From contig OZ014424.1 in NCBI GenBank assembly GCA_963965975.1, positions 4,402,001 through 4,466,000 on the forward strand: DNA of 64,000 bases, given 5' to 3'. This document shows positions 23,801-37,500 of the stretch, piece by piece (position 1 is the first letter of the stretch; the number at the start of each line of letters is the position of its first letter). Below the pieces are notes generated by a model. That model saw nothing but the letters and a program-made list of their open reading frames with translations, did not search any database and was not told the DNA's origin. The stretch is from Xestospongia bergquistia (lineage: Eukaryota > Porifera > Demospongiae > Haplosclerida > Petrosiidae). A program made the position numbers and the translations under genes.

Positions 23801-24706
23801 TATATTAAATTAGCACATATATATTAGCTATCATGTGCTTACCCAGTTAACTAACTATTGTGATCAGCAGTCTAGAGTACACTTGGATGACTCACTTACC
23901 GTAGCAAAGCATTGGAAATCAAGATCTGGGGAAAGGTCTTCTTTCAATGACTCATCATCATAAACATCTTCTCTTGGTATTTGAACAATGTCATTGAAGC
24001 ACTTATTACTTAGTTCAGTATCTTTCTTTGTATTTATAAACTGAAACAATTCATTTAAGTTCTTTGCATCTACATGAATGAGATATTCTATTTGACTGGT
24101 TTTGCTATGACAATAGGATGAGGGTATCAAAATATAAATGACACAATATTACTTCATTTACCAATAATACAATTGCTACAATATCATATTACTCATAAAA
24201 CAAGGCCATATTTATACCATGTCAGCTTCCTGACACTAATCTCACACTGACAGGAAAACAAATTTGATACAGATGAAATGCTGTGAAAAACAGTTTATTA
24301 TGCTCTTACACTTTTGACAATGAATTGGCATAAATATGGCCTGTTCCTTGATAAACAGGGAAAGGAAAGTCCCTATGTTAATATAGGTTGTTTGAGACTA
24401 ACCTTCTATACTTTCTGGTATTCTGATATCCTCTGGTCTTGCTTCAGGTACCACTGGCTCATAGCCATGGTCATCAGGTCTTACTTCAACAGGCCCGTTG
24501 TCAAGGTTGGCTCCATTAACAGGTCCTTCTAACAACAGTACATACAAATAGGAAATTAAGATATCCCTTTCTGTCTAACATTATTTCGCTCGAAAATGAA
24601 CGTTTTATAAAAGTTGGAAGTCCTTTTTATAATAACTTAATCATTATTAAGGAATGTTATCTACTACTACTACTATTAATACTCTCTCTACCTTACCTAA
24701 CGCCAT
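17819..24706 (-). CDS. Dynamin-like GTPase, array member A, 774 aa
   Basis: Nineteen exons, 5' to 3' on the minus strand: 24706-24697, 24528-24403, 24069-23900, 23575-23382, 23017-22927, 22809-22705, 21974-21734, 21505-21321, 21270-21083, 20970-20837, 20732-20602, 19829-19727, 19558-19367, 19092-19017, 18959-18924, 18805-18776, 18726-18630, 18094-17984, 17923-17819. Total 2325 nt, in frame to TAA. The N-terminal about 100 residues are acidic and variable. The G domain has P-loop GRYNVGKTT (150-158) and a switch I segment VLPVSISPETA with Thr at about 177, matching the LP...PtT pattern of the Dynamin_N family. It continues with DTPG (260-263) and THYD (325-328) in the G4 position. From about 375 on the protein is predicted helical and rich in charged residues, as in dynamin-like stalks. 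No membrane segment is evident. Likely a membrane- or assembly-linked GTPase; the substrate is unknown. Confidence 0.88.
18385..18545. mobile_element. Dispersed repeat shared with 48.26-48.39 kb
   Basis: This intronic stretch of GTPase gene A contains words such as GGATAACTGCTGGTGCAGTC and TTTACTCAGTAAGGATAC, near-copies of which occur in the same order in the first intron of the MSS4 gene. The MSS4 copy has inverted ends (TTTAAAGGAATTG), so this is probably an older copy of the same MITE with decayed ends. Confidence 0.6.
22246..22675. repeat. Possible MITE with CACTGTAAAAATTG-type ends
   Basis: An intron of GTPase gene A starts a segment with CAGTAAAAATTGATTGATTG and ends one with AATTTTTACAGTGATATAC. 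Together these resemble the inverted ends of the clearer element at 35827-36017. The alignment is by eye and the limits are approximate. Confidence 0.4.
24202..24343. mobile_element. Short MITE-like element
   Basis: The ends are inverted copies: AAGGCCATATTTATACCA at the left and TGGCATAAATATGGCCTG at the right, about 140 bp apart, within intron 2 of GTPase gene A. There is no coding capacity. Confidence 0.6.
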
Positions 24707-25120
24707 TTTGTTGCCAGTCAGCTATTACATAACAATTACTTAACTTCAATTCATAATACTTTTTTAATTTAAAACCAAACCAATTATAAATATACACACA
24801 CATTGAATATGGTTTCCGGCAATTCTTTATAATTATTATGCCAATTACTTAATAAAGTTAAAAGCCAAGGTATTTGTGATCTGACATTAAAATTTTAACT
24901 GGTTAAAGAAGTTCAATGGAATATATTTAAACATTACAATGATACTGACTTTATCTTCTACCTATTAGCACAGAGATGTTTAATCACTGACATGATCAAC
25001 TATTACCGAGCACTGTACTATATCATTTCTACATATACAAGCAACAAATAAAGTTAAAATGATTCATTTCAAAATTGTGGCATACACATATTCAAACTGT
25101 ATTAAAATAATAACTTAAGA

Positions 25121-28100
25121 CTATGGTTCTACAAATTGTAATTGAATAGACAATTTAGCAAAGTGTTCCTTAAGGAGAGAATATCTTGCTTTTTTCTGTT
25201 TCTTGTCTGACAATTCCTTCTACAATGTTTAAACAATAACTAAATGATGTCATCAATTTACAATTATTAAATGTACCTTTCTTTCATTTAGCTGTTGTAA
25301 TTGTATTATTTGCCCATGTTCTTCAATTAATGTGATAAATAGAATTAACTCCTTTACCACTACATTGCAGTAGGTCTTGAAAAAATACTACATTGTATGA
25401 GAAAAAAAAGCTGATTACAAGTTAGTATTGTTGCAGTTGCTATGTATAATTTGTTAAGCTGCATTATATATTTGTTTTTCTATCTTATAAGCTTATTTCA
25501 TATATATAGTTTATTTGCTCTATTTAAGTGTTACTACAAACAAACTATTATGACTGAAACCTAAACATACCAAAATGACTTCGTCTTTCATTCTCTCAAA
25601 AAATTCACGATGCTGTGTCTCAATTGCTTGTTGTCTCTCTTCAACAAGTTGGCCCAAATTATCATCTCTGATTACATATTGAAAACTTTTAGCTAATAAT
25701 ATATGATCACTTACTTAATAACATTAGCTCGTAACAAAGGCAGCCTAGAAAATATTATTTGCATTATTGTTCATAGTAAATTTAGTCATACTATTTTGCT
25801 AAATTCAAACAATGTATACTTACTTCATACGTATCCAATGTGTCTGTGTAATTATCTCACTGTAATAAGGAAGAATTAACACTACATTAAGTATATAAGA
25901 AAATTCTCATACCTCAATTCACACTTCTTTAAGTTAGTGAGTGTGTCTTCCATTTTATCACCAATATCTTCTAAGTCATCATCACCAACTGTCATTGTTA
26001 AAAGGAAATAAGTACATTAATACCTTTATTAAAGGGGCATACTAATAATGGATAAGGAAACAAATTTAATTGAAATTTAATTGTATCATGTATTGTATTA
26101 TTTAATAATGGCTGAGCTATAATTTTATACAATCATTCATATTAAAGCTATGTCATTAAATGTATTTGGACACTGTAGGATTTTAATGAAGAATAACTCC
26201 AGGCTATGCTCATTCAAATGTTTATACTTTACTACAAATAACTGATTTTTCTTTAATTATAACATACAGGGATTGCTATGTCCTGCTAAAGTTGGTGCAA
26301 AGCCACCTCGTTCCACTGCTGAAGCAGCTGCACTTCGAAGACGACCAAACTTTTCAGATACACGTTGAGTATAACGATGGAGTAGCCTCTGACAACGAAT
26401 GAATTTGGTCTGCAAAAGCCATCGCTTCATCTTTGTCTCAGCATCGGCATAAAATTTTTGATTGATATCTAAAGTGTTAAGTATATTACAGCACACACCA
26501 GATTACATGTGCTATGAAAACACAAGTTATTTTAGTCTCTACTAATTTAGAAAGGTCATGTAAACAAATATTAAAATATGGTTGACATCAAAAATTTGAG
26601 TTCAAAATTATTTAGCCAACTGAACAATTACAAAATATATAATATACCTTCTTTTAATTGTTGAATGCCATACTTTCTTTGTCTTTGTTTTTCCAAAAGT
26701 ATGGTTTGCAATTCCTCAAGTAATTCATCAACTTTATTCTTGAATTTTCCCTATTAATTATATATAATATTAACATATGACTATCACGATAAATTAATTG
26801 TACACTATAAAGATGCCTTAAATCATTAATAATAATGTTCTTATTACATTTGTAATATTTATAAAATATTCATTATTGTCATTTATAATATTGTTGTACA
26901 TGTAATTTTCAAAAGCTTAATTTACTCTTACCCCAAGCACTTCAATCACAGTTAATAAAGTAGGACTGGTTCTAATATCAATGCTTCAATGTTGCAATTG
27001 CAAACAAATAATTGAATCAGCTTTGTTCAATGTAAACATTGAAACTTTTATAGTATTTTTGATGTTGTGCATAATTAATTGAAGCTTCTATAAGCTCTTG
27101 TAACTAACAAAATCACTTCACCACAAATTCTTTTAACTCTGCAGCCAATTTATTGCATTGTCAAAAAGTGTTAAAACAATTTCTACAATGATAATGTTGC
27201 TCATAAAACTAAAATAACCATGACTACAATAATATATTATTATTACAATAATGTTAAGTAATGATGGTCATATGCTCAATTTGTTACTGTCTTAACTTTC
27301 TTTTATAAGCAACATTGAAAACAAAAGATAGTCCATAATATCTATTGTATATTTAATAGACTAACTTCATATTTTGTATCATCTTCATAGCTAGTCTTAA
27401 GTTCAGCCAAGAATGCTGATTCATCACTTATACTATCCAACATTGCTGTGTGGTGATCAACTACTTTCTGTGCATACAATGTTTGATATTCTGTCTCTGG
27501 GAAAGGAGGCAAGGTGTAGGGTGGTAAAAGAAATCAGTTAATAATAAAGTAACAATAGATAATAATTTCCTCTTCCCAGGACAATTTGCACTTTAATTTT
27601 TAACTAAATAAACAAGAGTCTATGCAAACCTTCAACTTTTTTTGCATATTTTGATTCCAGATGCTCCATCAAATCCTTGCCAGCTTTCAAAAATCCTTTA
27701 CAGCTGGAGATAATGTTTTGTCTCCAGATAACAGCCAGTCTCTTAGAGACCATATCAATTCTAGTACAAGATAATTAAAATGACAACAGTTAACAGACAA
27801 ATAATAACTCTAATTTCAAATTAATAAGTCATTACTTCAAGAGAAAATGGAATATGTTAATAGATAAAATACACATTAGATGATACAGTAAGTTATAAGC
27901 AGAGTTACTTGTATAATGTCATAATAATCAACATCAGATATAAATACCTTTCTTCAAGTTCAGCAATCAAACTGATTCTTTCCATGTCCCGTAAGACATC
28001 TTCACGAAGCATGCTATTAACTCTAACTGAAGCCTCTCCAAATGTCATCCTTGATTTTTTCATCTCCACATTCATTAGACCCATTTGAATATCATTATAA

Positions 28101-31100
28101 TTACCATTTGCAGAACAGGATTTACACAATCGAGCCTAATAGAATAGAAAATTCATACTGCATATTGTTTAAAGCTTACATCACTGGCCCATTTTCCACA
28201 GATTGGGAAGACAATGTTCTCAGACACTTCAAGATGTAAAACTTTTGTAAGAGTACTTGCAATTGTCTTTTTGACATCTCCTGCAGACAATTGTGCTTGA
28301 TAATTTTGGAAGTAGGTGTCATAATGTGTGACCACAATAGTGAGTCGCTCACTCTGAAATATCTCTATTAGATAGAGAGACACTTACAAAAAGTTAAACT
28401 GATTTCTTATATTATTTTTGATTTCTGAATTTATTTAGTTATAGTGTAGCCTATGCTTAACATTGTAATAGCTTCCATTATCATCAAGTTGTTCCTATCA
28501 ACTTATTCATAAATCAATCACATATTTGCATAAACTCACGTGGATCTCTTTCATAAATAGTTTTAAAAGCCTCATAATCTTCCTTGTTCTTAATGTCATC
28601 ATATTTCATGACAAAGATGTAAGCAGCTGCTGACTTCAAGTTTAAATCTGATATCTTCTGTAGATCACCTTCTCCCACTTCATTAGAGCCAGGAGTATCA
28701 ACAAGATAGGGTTTAGGATTACCCTGAGTCTGCAATATAGGGAACTCAATCTTTAGTAGGTAGTCCTCTCTTCGAGGCTATAAGCAAAGATAAGTATACT
28801 CTCACCAAGTCATATGAAAAGACAATAAATAAAATTTTATATCTGTCTCTGATGGAACAAGTACATTTATCTATTTGTAAATGACTGAATCAGTGAACAT
28901 TAATAAACAATGTAACATAGTGCCTAGTTTGGACTAACAGCTGGTAGAATTATAATAATTCAAATTTCCATTACTAAATGCACTACTTTTTTCTAAATAC
29001 TGTCTTGGAACAATAATAGTCAACTCTGTTGGCAAATGCATCAAGTATATCATACCACTTTGCTTAGTTATGAATTTTTGTGTAAGCTATAAAATTTAGC
29101 TAATACAATGTCTACTTACCATTATAATTCTGTCTCTAATACCATGATGTAGATCGGAGAGATGTTGTTTTATGTTTTGTATACCAGTAGCAACTGGTAA
29201 GGAGTTGGACCACTTGATAAGTCTAGGCTAATGAAAGAATTGCAAACCATATTCTATATATAGATATACCAACAATGAATATATACTATTGCCATCTATA
29301 CACAAAGATGGCCTGAGTAATATATTCATTGCATGGGAAACTATTTGAGCAATGAAAGCCAAATAAAAACATGACCCCAGAGCAAATAACATATACTCAA
29401 GCATTCTTTGAATTTTCCTTCAGGTCATGAATGTAAATGAGCTTGATTCAATTGTGCTATTACTCAATTACTAGGTTACTTGTGGTGAGTTTCCTGAGTC
29501 AAGACTTTGTTCAACCTTGTCATCATGTTGTATGTAAAGTGTGATAGCTGTCTCTGGTGATATGGAGACTGGTAGAACACTGAATGTAAGACAAAGTGCA
29601 ATTAATATTATACTACGAATGAACTAATATTACAACTTAACTTCTGTCAGAAACAAAGGTCAATATTTATTATCTATCTCTCCATCCATTTGTCCATCAC
29701 TTCCCTGTGTGTGCTTTATTATATCTACTCATTAAACAAATCCACTTGTTTATCAACTTTTTATCCCCTCTTAATTCTGTTAACATTTGTGTTGCTCTAT
29801 TTATTTATACTTACTCTTCACCAATGAGAGCATTAATGAGAGTAGTCTTGCCAACATTGTATCGTCCCACTACACAGATGTACACACTAGAGTCAAGGAG
29901 TTGTTGTTCTACTTTCAACAAAGCATCATATTGAACAAAATCAGGAACATCAAGTTCATTTTCTTGACTATGTACATCCAATACTGTAGATTTCACTCGT
30001 GCCAAAATTTTCTACAGTAAACAGTGACAATTAATAGCAATGTTACTTTAAATATAGGTTAGACAACAGGTTGAAGGTTTTTATTTCAGTTGGAAATTTC
30101 ATATTGAAACCTGTAACAAATTGTCTAACCTAGCCACAAGGCCAGCCCAATACTACAAGTCCAACCCAATTATGATAGAAGTCTCTTTGATATTGATAAG
30201 AAACCTGTCAATGAAATAGAAACCTCAAATCTATAAACAACTGAGTTTTATCAGTAAATAGGCACCTCATGTTTCTTATTAACATTAAAGAGAGTTATTC
30301 ATAAATTGTCTAACCAGATATACTTTGGAATACAACAATAGTTTTAACTTAATTTCTATTATTGAAATACTGCACAATTAGACTTGCTTACTGTTGCTAA
30401 GGGTTTCAGATCAATATTGGGACCACATAGATCTTGTTTCAATGACTCGGCATTATAACTACCAAATATTTCTCCCTTTGATGGCTGTCGTGTAATGTCA
30501 ATGAAGTCTTTGATACTTAATTTGTCAGCTTTCAACCTCTCTAACAAATCAAACAATTGTTTTAAGTTCTCTGCATCTAAACAAAGTTAATAAATATTAT
30601 TGTAGTAATTTTTATTATAATTATTAAGTAAATTAACAATATCTTATTATTTAAATGAGAAGCCAATTTTACCAGATAAAATGTAACATTATAATGTTAA
30701 TTTTATAACTCAATTTGTAGACATAAACAGATTTTAAATGTCTATTACCAATAGTCATGAACTAACCACAAGATGATGAGTCAGCACAAACATAATGTTT
30801 ATATAATGTTATATATACCTTGTATTTTGTCTATTCTTGTGCTCTCAGTTCTTGCTGGTATGACTGGTACATAGTCATCATTAGCAGCATTTATCATTAC
30901 TTCTATAATAATAATTTAGAGCATTATATTAAATTAAGAGGATTTTATTTTTTATTGTGTAAAGTATTTAATACTTCGTTTAATACATTTAAGGAATTTA
31001 AAAGATGCTAAAGTTACTCTTTGTTTAAAAATTATTAGTTACACTCACTAGCATTACTACAAGTTATTTTCTTATCAAATCTTTCTCGTTTACAGAAGCT

Positions 31101-31138
31101 TACCGATAGCCATTAGCCAGCTTACCTAAAGAAGCCAT
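25121..31138 (-). CDS. Dynamin-like GTPase, array member B, 770 aa
   Basis: Nineteen exons: 31138-31126, 30902-30819, 30576-30392, 30011-29815, 29579-29480, 29227-29120, 28777-28540, 28364-28180, 28135-27948, 27760-27630, 27496-27366, 26750-26648, 26468-26268, 25988-25913, 25859-25824, 25744-25715, 25667-25571, 25387-25277, 25219-25121. Total 2313 nt, in frame to TAG. Intron phases equal those of member A. The tiny first exon encodes only M-A-S-L plus one base, as in the other copies. P-loop GRYNVGKTT is at about 143-151, followed by a Dynamin_N-like switch I with PETA, DTPG and THYD. The C-terminal half is helical and ends in a Lys-rich segment (ELSDKKQKK). Its P-loop exon is much closer to that of member D than the rest of the gene is. 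The start is 434 bp from the end of member C, and the stop is 414 bp from the start of A. Confidence 0.88.
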
Positions 31139-31572
31139 CTTGCCGGAACTTTTTTGTAATCAATTCAGCATTTTAATAATTACTTAATAACGAAACAATT
31201 TATTAACAATATATAAACAATTTGTCATTCATTGTTAACAATCAAAACTATTAACCGGATATATGATTATCGGTGTAGTGTATTTCTATGAGTATAGTAA
31301 TTTGAACCATTTAATACTATTATAGTCTACTCCCACTCTATAATACATAACAATACATGCATGCTAATAATAAATTTGTTTGACTGTTTCAATTTATAAC
31401 ACTTCAATGCAACATAATAAATTTTAATATCAAAGAACAAAATAGTTAAACTAATTCTATCACTGATACTGATTACTAGGCAAAGAAAAAATTAAGAGTA
31501 AATACTCTTTTTATTTTCATTATTAAATGATATTTTAGTCAAAACGTTAGTTAGTTACATTTAGTTATGTAG

Positions 31573-34500
31573 TTACACAAATGATTCTAATTGAGCAGAC
31601 AAGCGAACAAAGTGATTCCTGAGGTGTGCATATCTTTCTTTTTTCTGCTTCTTATCAGATAATTCCTCCTACATAACATAAATCAATAAAGCCCTTATAT
31701 CTATAAAACTAATGGATAATCCATTGATATATACCTTTGTTTTAGTCAGTTCTTGTAACTGCCTTGTTTGTCCACGTTCTTCAATTAATTTGATGAATAG
31801 TTTTAATTCTTTGACTACTACATTGCAGTACGTCTTAAAAAAATACTACATGATATAAGAGAGACAGTAAATATAAGTAGGTTTGTAATCCAACTATTCA
31901 TCAAGACTGTTTTTAACCCTACCCTGATTTGAACTTGTGTATTCTCAATGGAATAATTTAAATACTGAACTATTGAAAAGTCTTGGTGCTCTATTTATTG
32001 TTAGCATTGTCAATGTAGGGGATCTCTCATGTACCTTTTCAACACAAGGAGCTGGTGTCATTATAATATCTATTACTTTAAACAATGGTACTGGACCAAT
32101 AAGCTAATTCTTCTTCTAGTAATATCTTACTATTATATGCAAGTAGCCTGAATGACAGGGCCATATCTGTATCATGCACGCTAACCTGTGCTTGTGGTAT
32201 CACTGAATTAAAATACAATGATATACATTAAATGTTACATCAGAACATTGAGCTCATAAAAAATATTTGTCTAATGTTTTACATTCTTGTCATACCAGAA
32301 CAACTTCTTCTTTGATCCTATTAAAGAATTCTTTATGCTGTCTCTGAATAGCTTGTCGCCTGTCATCAATGAGTTCTCTAAGGGTATCATCACTAAGTAC
32401 ATACAAACACTTACTCAACAAGAAATACTATATATATGAACATACTTGACAACATTAGCTTTGACAAAAGGTAACCTGTAAATAAAATTCAATAATAATA
32501 CACAGTAAATAAGACTGTACCTAATTATAAACATCATGACATTATTATACTTTAATATATGCTATAAACAGAATGTGTCATACTTACTTCATACGTATCT
32601 GATGCTTCTCTCTAATTATCTCACTAAAATAACAAAAGAAGTTATAACTTTAAGCACTAATATAATTTCTCGTACTTCAATTTACAAATCTCTAAGTCAG
32701 TACGAGTCTCTTCCATTGTGTCATCTATATTCCCAAAGTCATCATTACCAACTGTAAGACATTGTGCAGTAAGGACACACACACACACATTTATTTATAT
32801 CATCGGGAAAATTATGCTTTTTTAAAATTAAACAACAATTAAAATTTTATTTTATAATATTTGCTTCTCAATATGTGTAGGGATGGTTGTTTAAATTGAC
32901 CTAATACAAATGATGCCACAAACACTACTAATAATTGACAAAGATTACTACAGAACTAGAGTTGCTCATGTTAAATGCAAACTAATTGTATAGACTTCAT
33001 GAACAAGTATTGCAAACAAGTATATGCTATGTATACCACACCATATATGCATCAAAATAATCAAAGTGATCCACTACAATACATAACACTTCACTTAATT
33101 CTCTTCTTACTCACAAGGATTGTTCCGCTGTGATATAGTTGGTGCAATACCACCTCGTTCCACTACTGAAGCAGCTGCACTGCGGAGACGGCCAAATTTT
33201 TCAGATATACGCTGAGTCTGACGTTGAAGTAGTCTCTGACAATACATGAATTTAGTTTGCAAGAGCCATCCTTTCAATTTTATCTCAGCCTCTTCATAAA
33301 AAGTAGTGTTAATTTCTATTAGTGTTGCAGAAAACAAGGAATCCATATAAACTTCATTTTCCATGATATATAGCATCACTAAATCAAAATTAAATGATCA
33401 GACTTTTATATACTAAGATAATTAAGGGACATGCATGGGAATTCAGTCACTTTAGCAGATCAACAGTATTTATAGCTGTTTATGATCACTACTTATACAC
33501 CAGTTAAATTTTATGAGATATCAGATATATATGTACATAGTAACATGGCGTTTAACAAACCTTCTTTTAAATGTTGCATGCCATATTTTCGCCGTCCTTG
33601 TCGTTCCTGTAGTGTGGCTTTTAACATGTCCAGCAAGTTGTTGACTTTTTCCTCAAATTTCCCCTTTTTAAAAAAAACTTTTAGAATGTACTGTCCTTTC
33701 TTTTTAAATTCTCATAATTGTTTATGCACACACATACACTTTCTCAAGTACATTAAGAACATACTTCATATTTTGTATCCTTATCATAATTATCCTTTAA
33801 ATTTTTCAAAAAAATTGATTCACTGCTGATAGTATCCAACATTGTCTTGTGATGTTCAACCACTTTTAGGGCATACTGTGTTTGAAGTTCAGTATCTATA
33901 GAAGGGAAATTTCAATGCAGCTAGAACTCATTAGTATCTTTTTTTCTTTTTTCATGTCTTAATAATATATTATAACTTTACATTTTAAATAATTTGTATA
34001 TGTACTCTACATTTAGACATACATCCTTACAAACCTTGAACTTCCTTTGCATATTTTGATTCAAGATTCTCTGTGAGCTTCTGGGCAGCTTTCAAGAATC
34101 CTTTGCAACTAGAAATGATGCTTTGTCTCCAGATAACAGACAGTCTTTTAGTGACCACACTGAGTCTAGCATAAAAATAATACAACTACATGATATGGAG
34201 TATTATCTATTAACAAAATTTGTTCTTAATTTCAAGCTCAAAATGCTATAAAGCAGGTTTTGTTAAGCAAGAGTAAATTTGGCAAAATGTACAAGTAAAT
34301 ATTCAGCAATTCTAAAAGAAGGAAATGCTATGATTATATAGGGATATATCTTTGGCAGTACATTTAAAATTTGTTACCTTCTTTAAAATAATTACTAAAT
34401 TGATAGAGAATAATGCATTAACAGCAAAAAACACTAGCATACAATGACATTGTTATTACCTCTCTTCCAGTTCAGCGATTAAACTTAAGTTTTCGACTTT

Positions 34501-37500
34501 CTGCAACATTTCTTCATGAGACATGCTACTAACTTTTTGACAAGCATCCATAAAAGTCATCTTTGATTGTTTCCTTTCCACTGCTACCAGGCTCATTTGA
34601 ACATCATTGTAATCACCACTTGATCTACACAATCGACCCTAGACAGAATTAATCAAGCTATTTATATGCTGTGCCTACTTACATCAATGGCCCATTTTCC
34701 ACAGATTGGGAAGATGATATTCTCAGACACTTCAAGATTTAAGACTTTTGAAAGAGTACCTGCAATTAACTTTTTTATATCTCCTACAGAGAGCTGTGCT
34801 TTGATATTTTGGAAATAAGCATCATAATGTGTGACCACAATAGTGAGTTGCTCACTCTGAAATATCTCTATTAGATAGACAAAGAAAATAATCACACATT
34901 TCTTTCCATCTCACAATATAGTGACATGCACAAGTATGTCAGGTGGTTTTAAAGTATTTTTTGTATGTTAAAATCATCTTAAGAACAGTTTAAAAATTGC
35001 TGGAACATTTTGAAGCCAACAAGATGGTTTTAATAAAATAGGCTGGACAAATATAAAGCGAGTTGTTCCACTTTTAAAAAGATTTTGCGCATATAAGATA
35101 TTACTCTACTTTTATTTTGAGACCTGCAAAAACCATAGAATTGTACCTCAACTTCAATTAACTTCTGACCTGGTTCAAGAAAATTGAATGTACGTGGTAA
35201 TTTTTCAACAAACCTTTTAAACAGCTTTTCACTTGTTTTTTTTTATTTATTGAAGTACAGTAGTGGTTATTAATTTTAAAAATAGGCAGATTTACTTAGT
35301 CCATATATGGTATTTCTATTCATAATTATTTTGTCAATTTGTCTATCCTATTTGTCTATTTGCTGGTCAATCTATCCCTCCATTCGTCCATTTCTCCATC
35401 TATTCCATGATGTCTTAACACTTTTATACATGATAATAAATAAATTAGAACTCACGTGGGTCTCTTTCATGAATTATTTTTAAAAATTCATAATCTTCCT
35501 TGTTCTTAATGTCATCATATTTCATGACAAAGATGTAAGCAGCTGCTGACTTCAAGTTTAACTCTGATATCTTCTGTAGACCACCTTCTCCCACTTCATG
35601 AGAACCAGGAGTATCAACAAGATAGGGTTTGGGAGAGAATTCTGTTGCTGGAGATTGGAAAATGGGTAAGTTGATCTTGAGCAAGTAGTCTTCTTGGTTA
35701 TTAGGCTATATGAAAAATAATAGAATTAAAACAATGCTACTTTATCAACTATCTATATAGCTCACTATTTTAAATTAACTTTATTGCTTTCTAGAAGTAG
35801 GAACATAAATTAATATTATGTACACATCACTACAGAAATGGATTGGTTGATTTAACCAAATATATGATTATACAGATTGAATACATGTAGCAAGTTATTT
35901 GACACAAACTAAATTAAACTAATATTATACTATATACTATCAGATTGACTGTTTACATAAACAAGCAATCTAATAGTACATTTTGGTTAAATCAACCAAA
36001 TCAATTTTTACAGCGATATATACAAAATTATGTGACATAAACCCTAATGTATGTGCTATGCAGATAAAACTCTAATGTATGTACTATATTACATAGCAGA
36101 TAAACCTCTAACATGAGAAAACTTAATGTATGTGATTATATAATTACAGCTAGTATTAATATCTACACTGACATGATATACCTTGATAGATTTGCCTCTA
36201 ATGCCATGATGTAATTGCAATAGATGTTCTCTAATGTTTTGTATACCAATAGCAACTTGTTTGGAGATAGACCAGTTAATGAGTCTAGGCTAATGAAAGA
36301 ATAGTACGATATAACAGATTCAGTTATTATTGAAATGGATTATGCCTTTTAGCTTGAAGTGTACATGTCACATACTAACAAAGGCTTTATAAAATACACA
36401 CAATTATATAAAAAGTGTACTCTTGATAAAGAAACAAACTCAAAGCGATCTGGATTCTCACTTGTGGAATGTTTCCTGGTGTAAGACTTTGGTTAATCAT
36501 GTCATCATGTTGGATGTATAAGGTAATAGCTGTCTCTGGTGTTTCCGACACAGGAAGAATACTAAAATTATCCAAGAGTAAAGTGCAAATAAATATCATT
36601 GTAGTCCTGTATATGCATTCTATATTTATATTGTAGAAGTGAAAGAGGTCAACTGTTTAATAAAAATTCAACAAACCATCCATTTATCAGTCTTTCATGC
36701 TCTCTATATTGTCTATGATCATTGTGGTTATTTATTTACACTTACTCTTCTCCAATGAGAGCATTAATTAAAGTAGTCTTCCCAACATTGTATCGACCTA
36801 GTACACAGATGTATACCCTAGAGTTACGGAGTTGTTCTTCTACTTTTAATAAAGCATCATATTGAATAAAATCAGCAACTTCAAACTCCTCTTCATTAAT
36901 ACGCACCTCTTCTGATACTGTTTTCACTCGCACCAAAATGTTCTAAAATGAGGAAGAGAGAAAGTAGTTTTAGTAAATTTTATTTTAATTTGGATTTTAA
37001 TTTTTCAGAACAGTATAATATACTTGGATAACTATGCTTACTGTAGCCAAATTTTCTAAATCAGGATCGCCACAGAGATCTTGTTCTAATGATTTGTCAT
37101 CAATAATAACTCGTTCTCTATTTGATGTTTGAGCAATGTCAACAAATTGCTGAATAGTTAGTTCCTCAACTTTCATCATTTCTATTAACTTAAACAGTTC
37201 CTCTAAGTTCTCTGCATCTAAGAAATTTAAAGATAAATTTTAAATTTGTTGCAATAGTAATGACATGTATTAATTACGTGTGTTCCATATAGTCATTCCA
37301 AAGCTAGTCTTCTATGAGATATTTGTACATACACTTCACTTTTAGAAAGTTACCATGTACTTGTTTGTGGTATTTATAAAAACAAACCAACTTATCTTAA
37401 TACCAATAATATACATGTACATATTTAGGTATATCCAAGTACAAGATATAGATCTTACATTTTTCTTTTGGACTACTTCAAAGGGTAGCCTCTCCATTGA

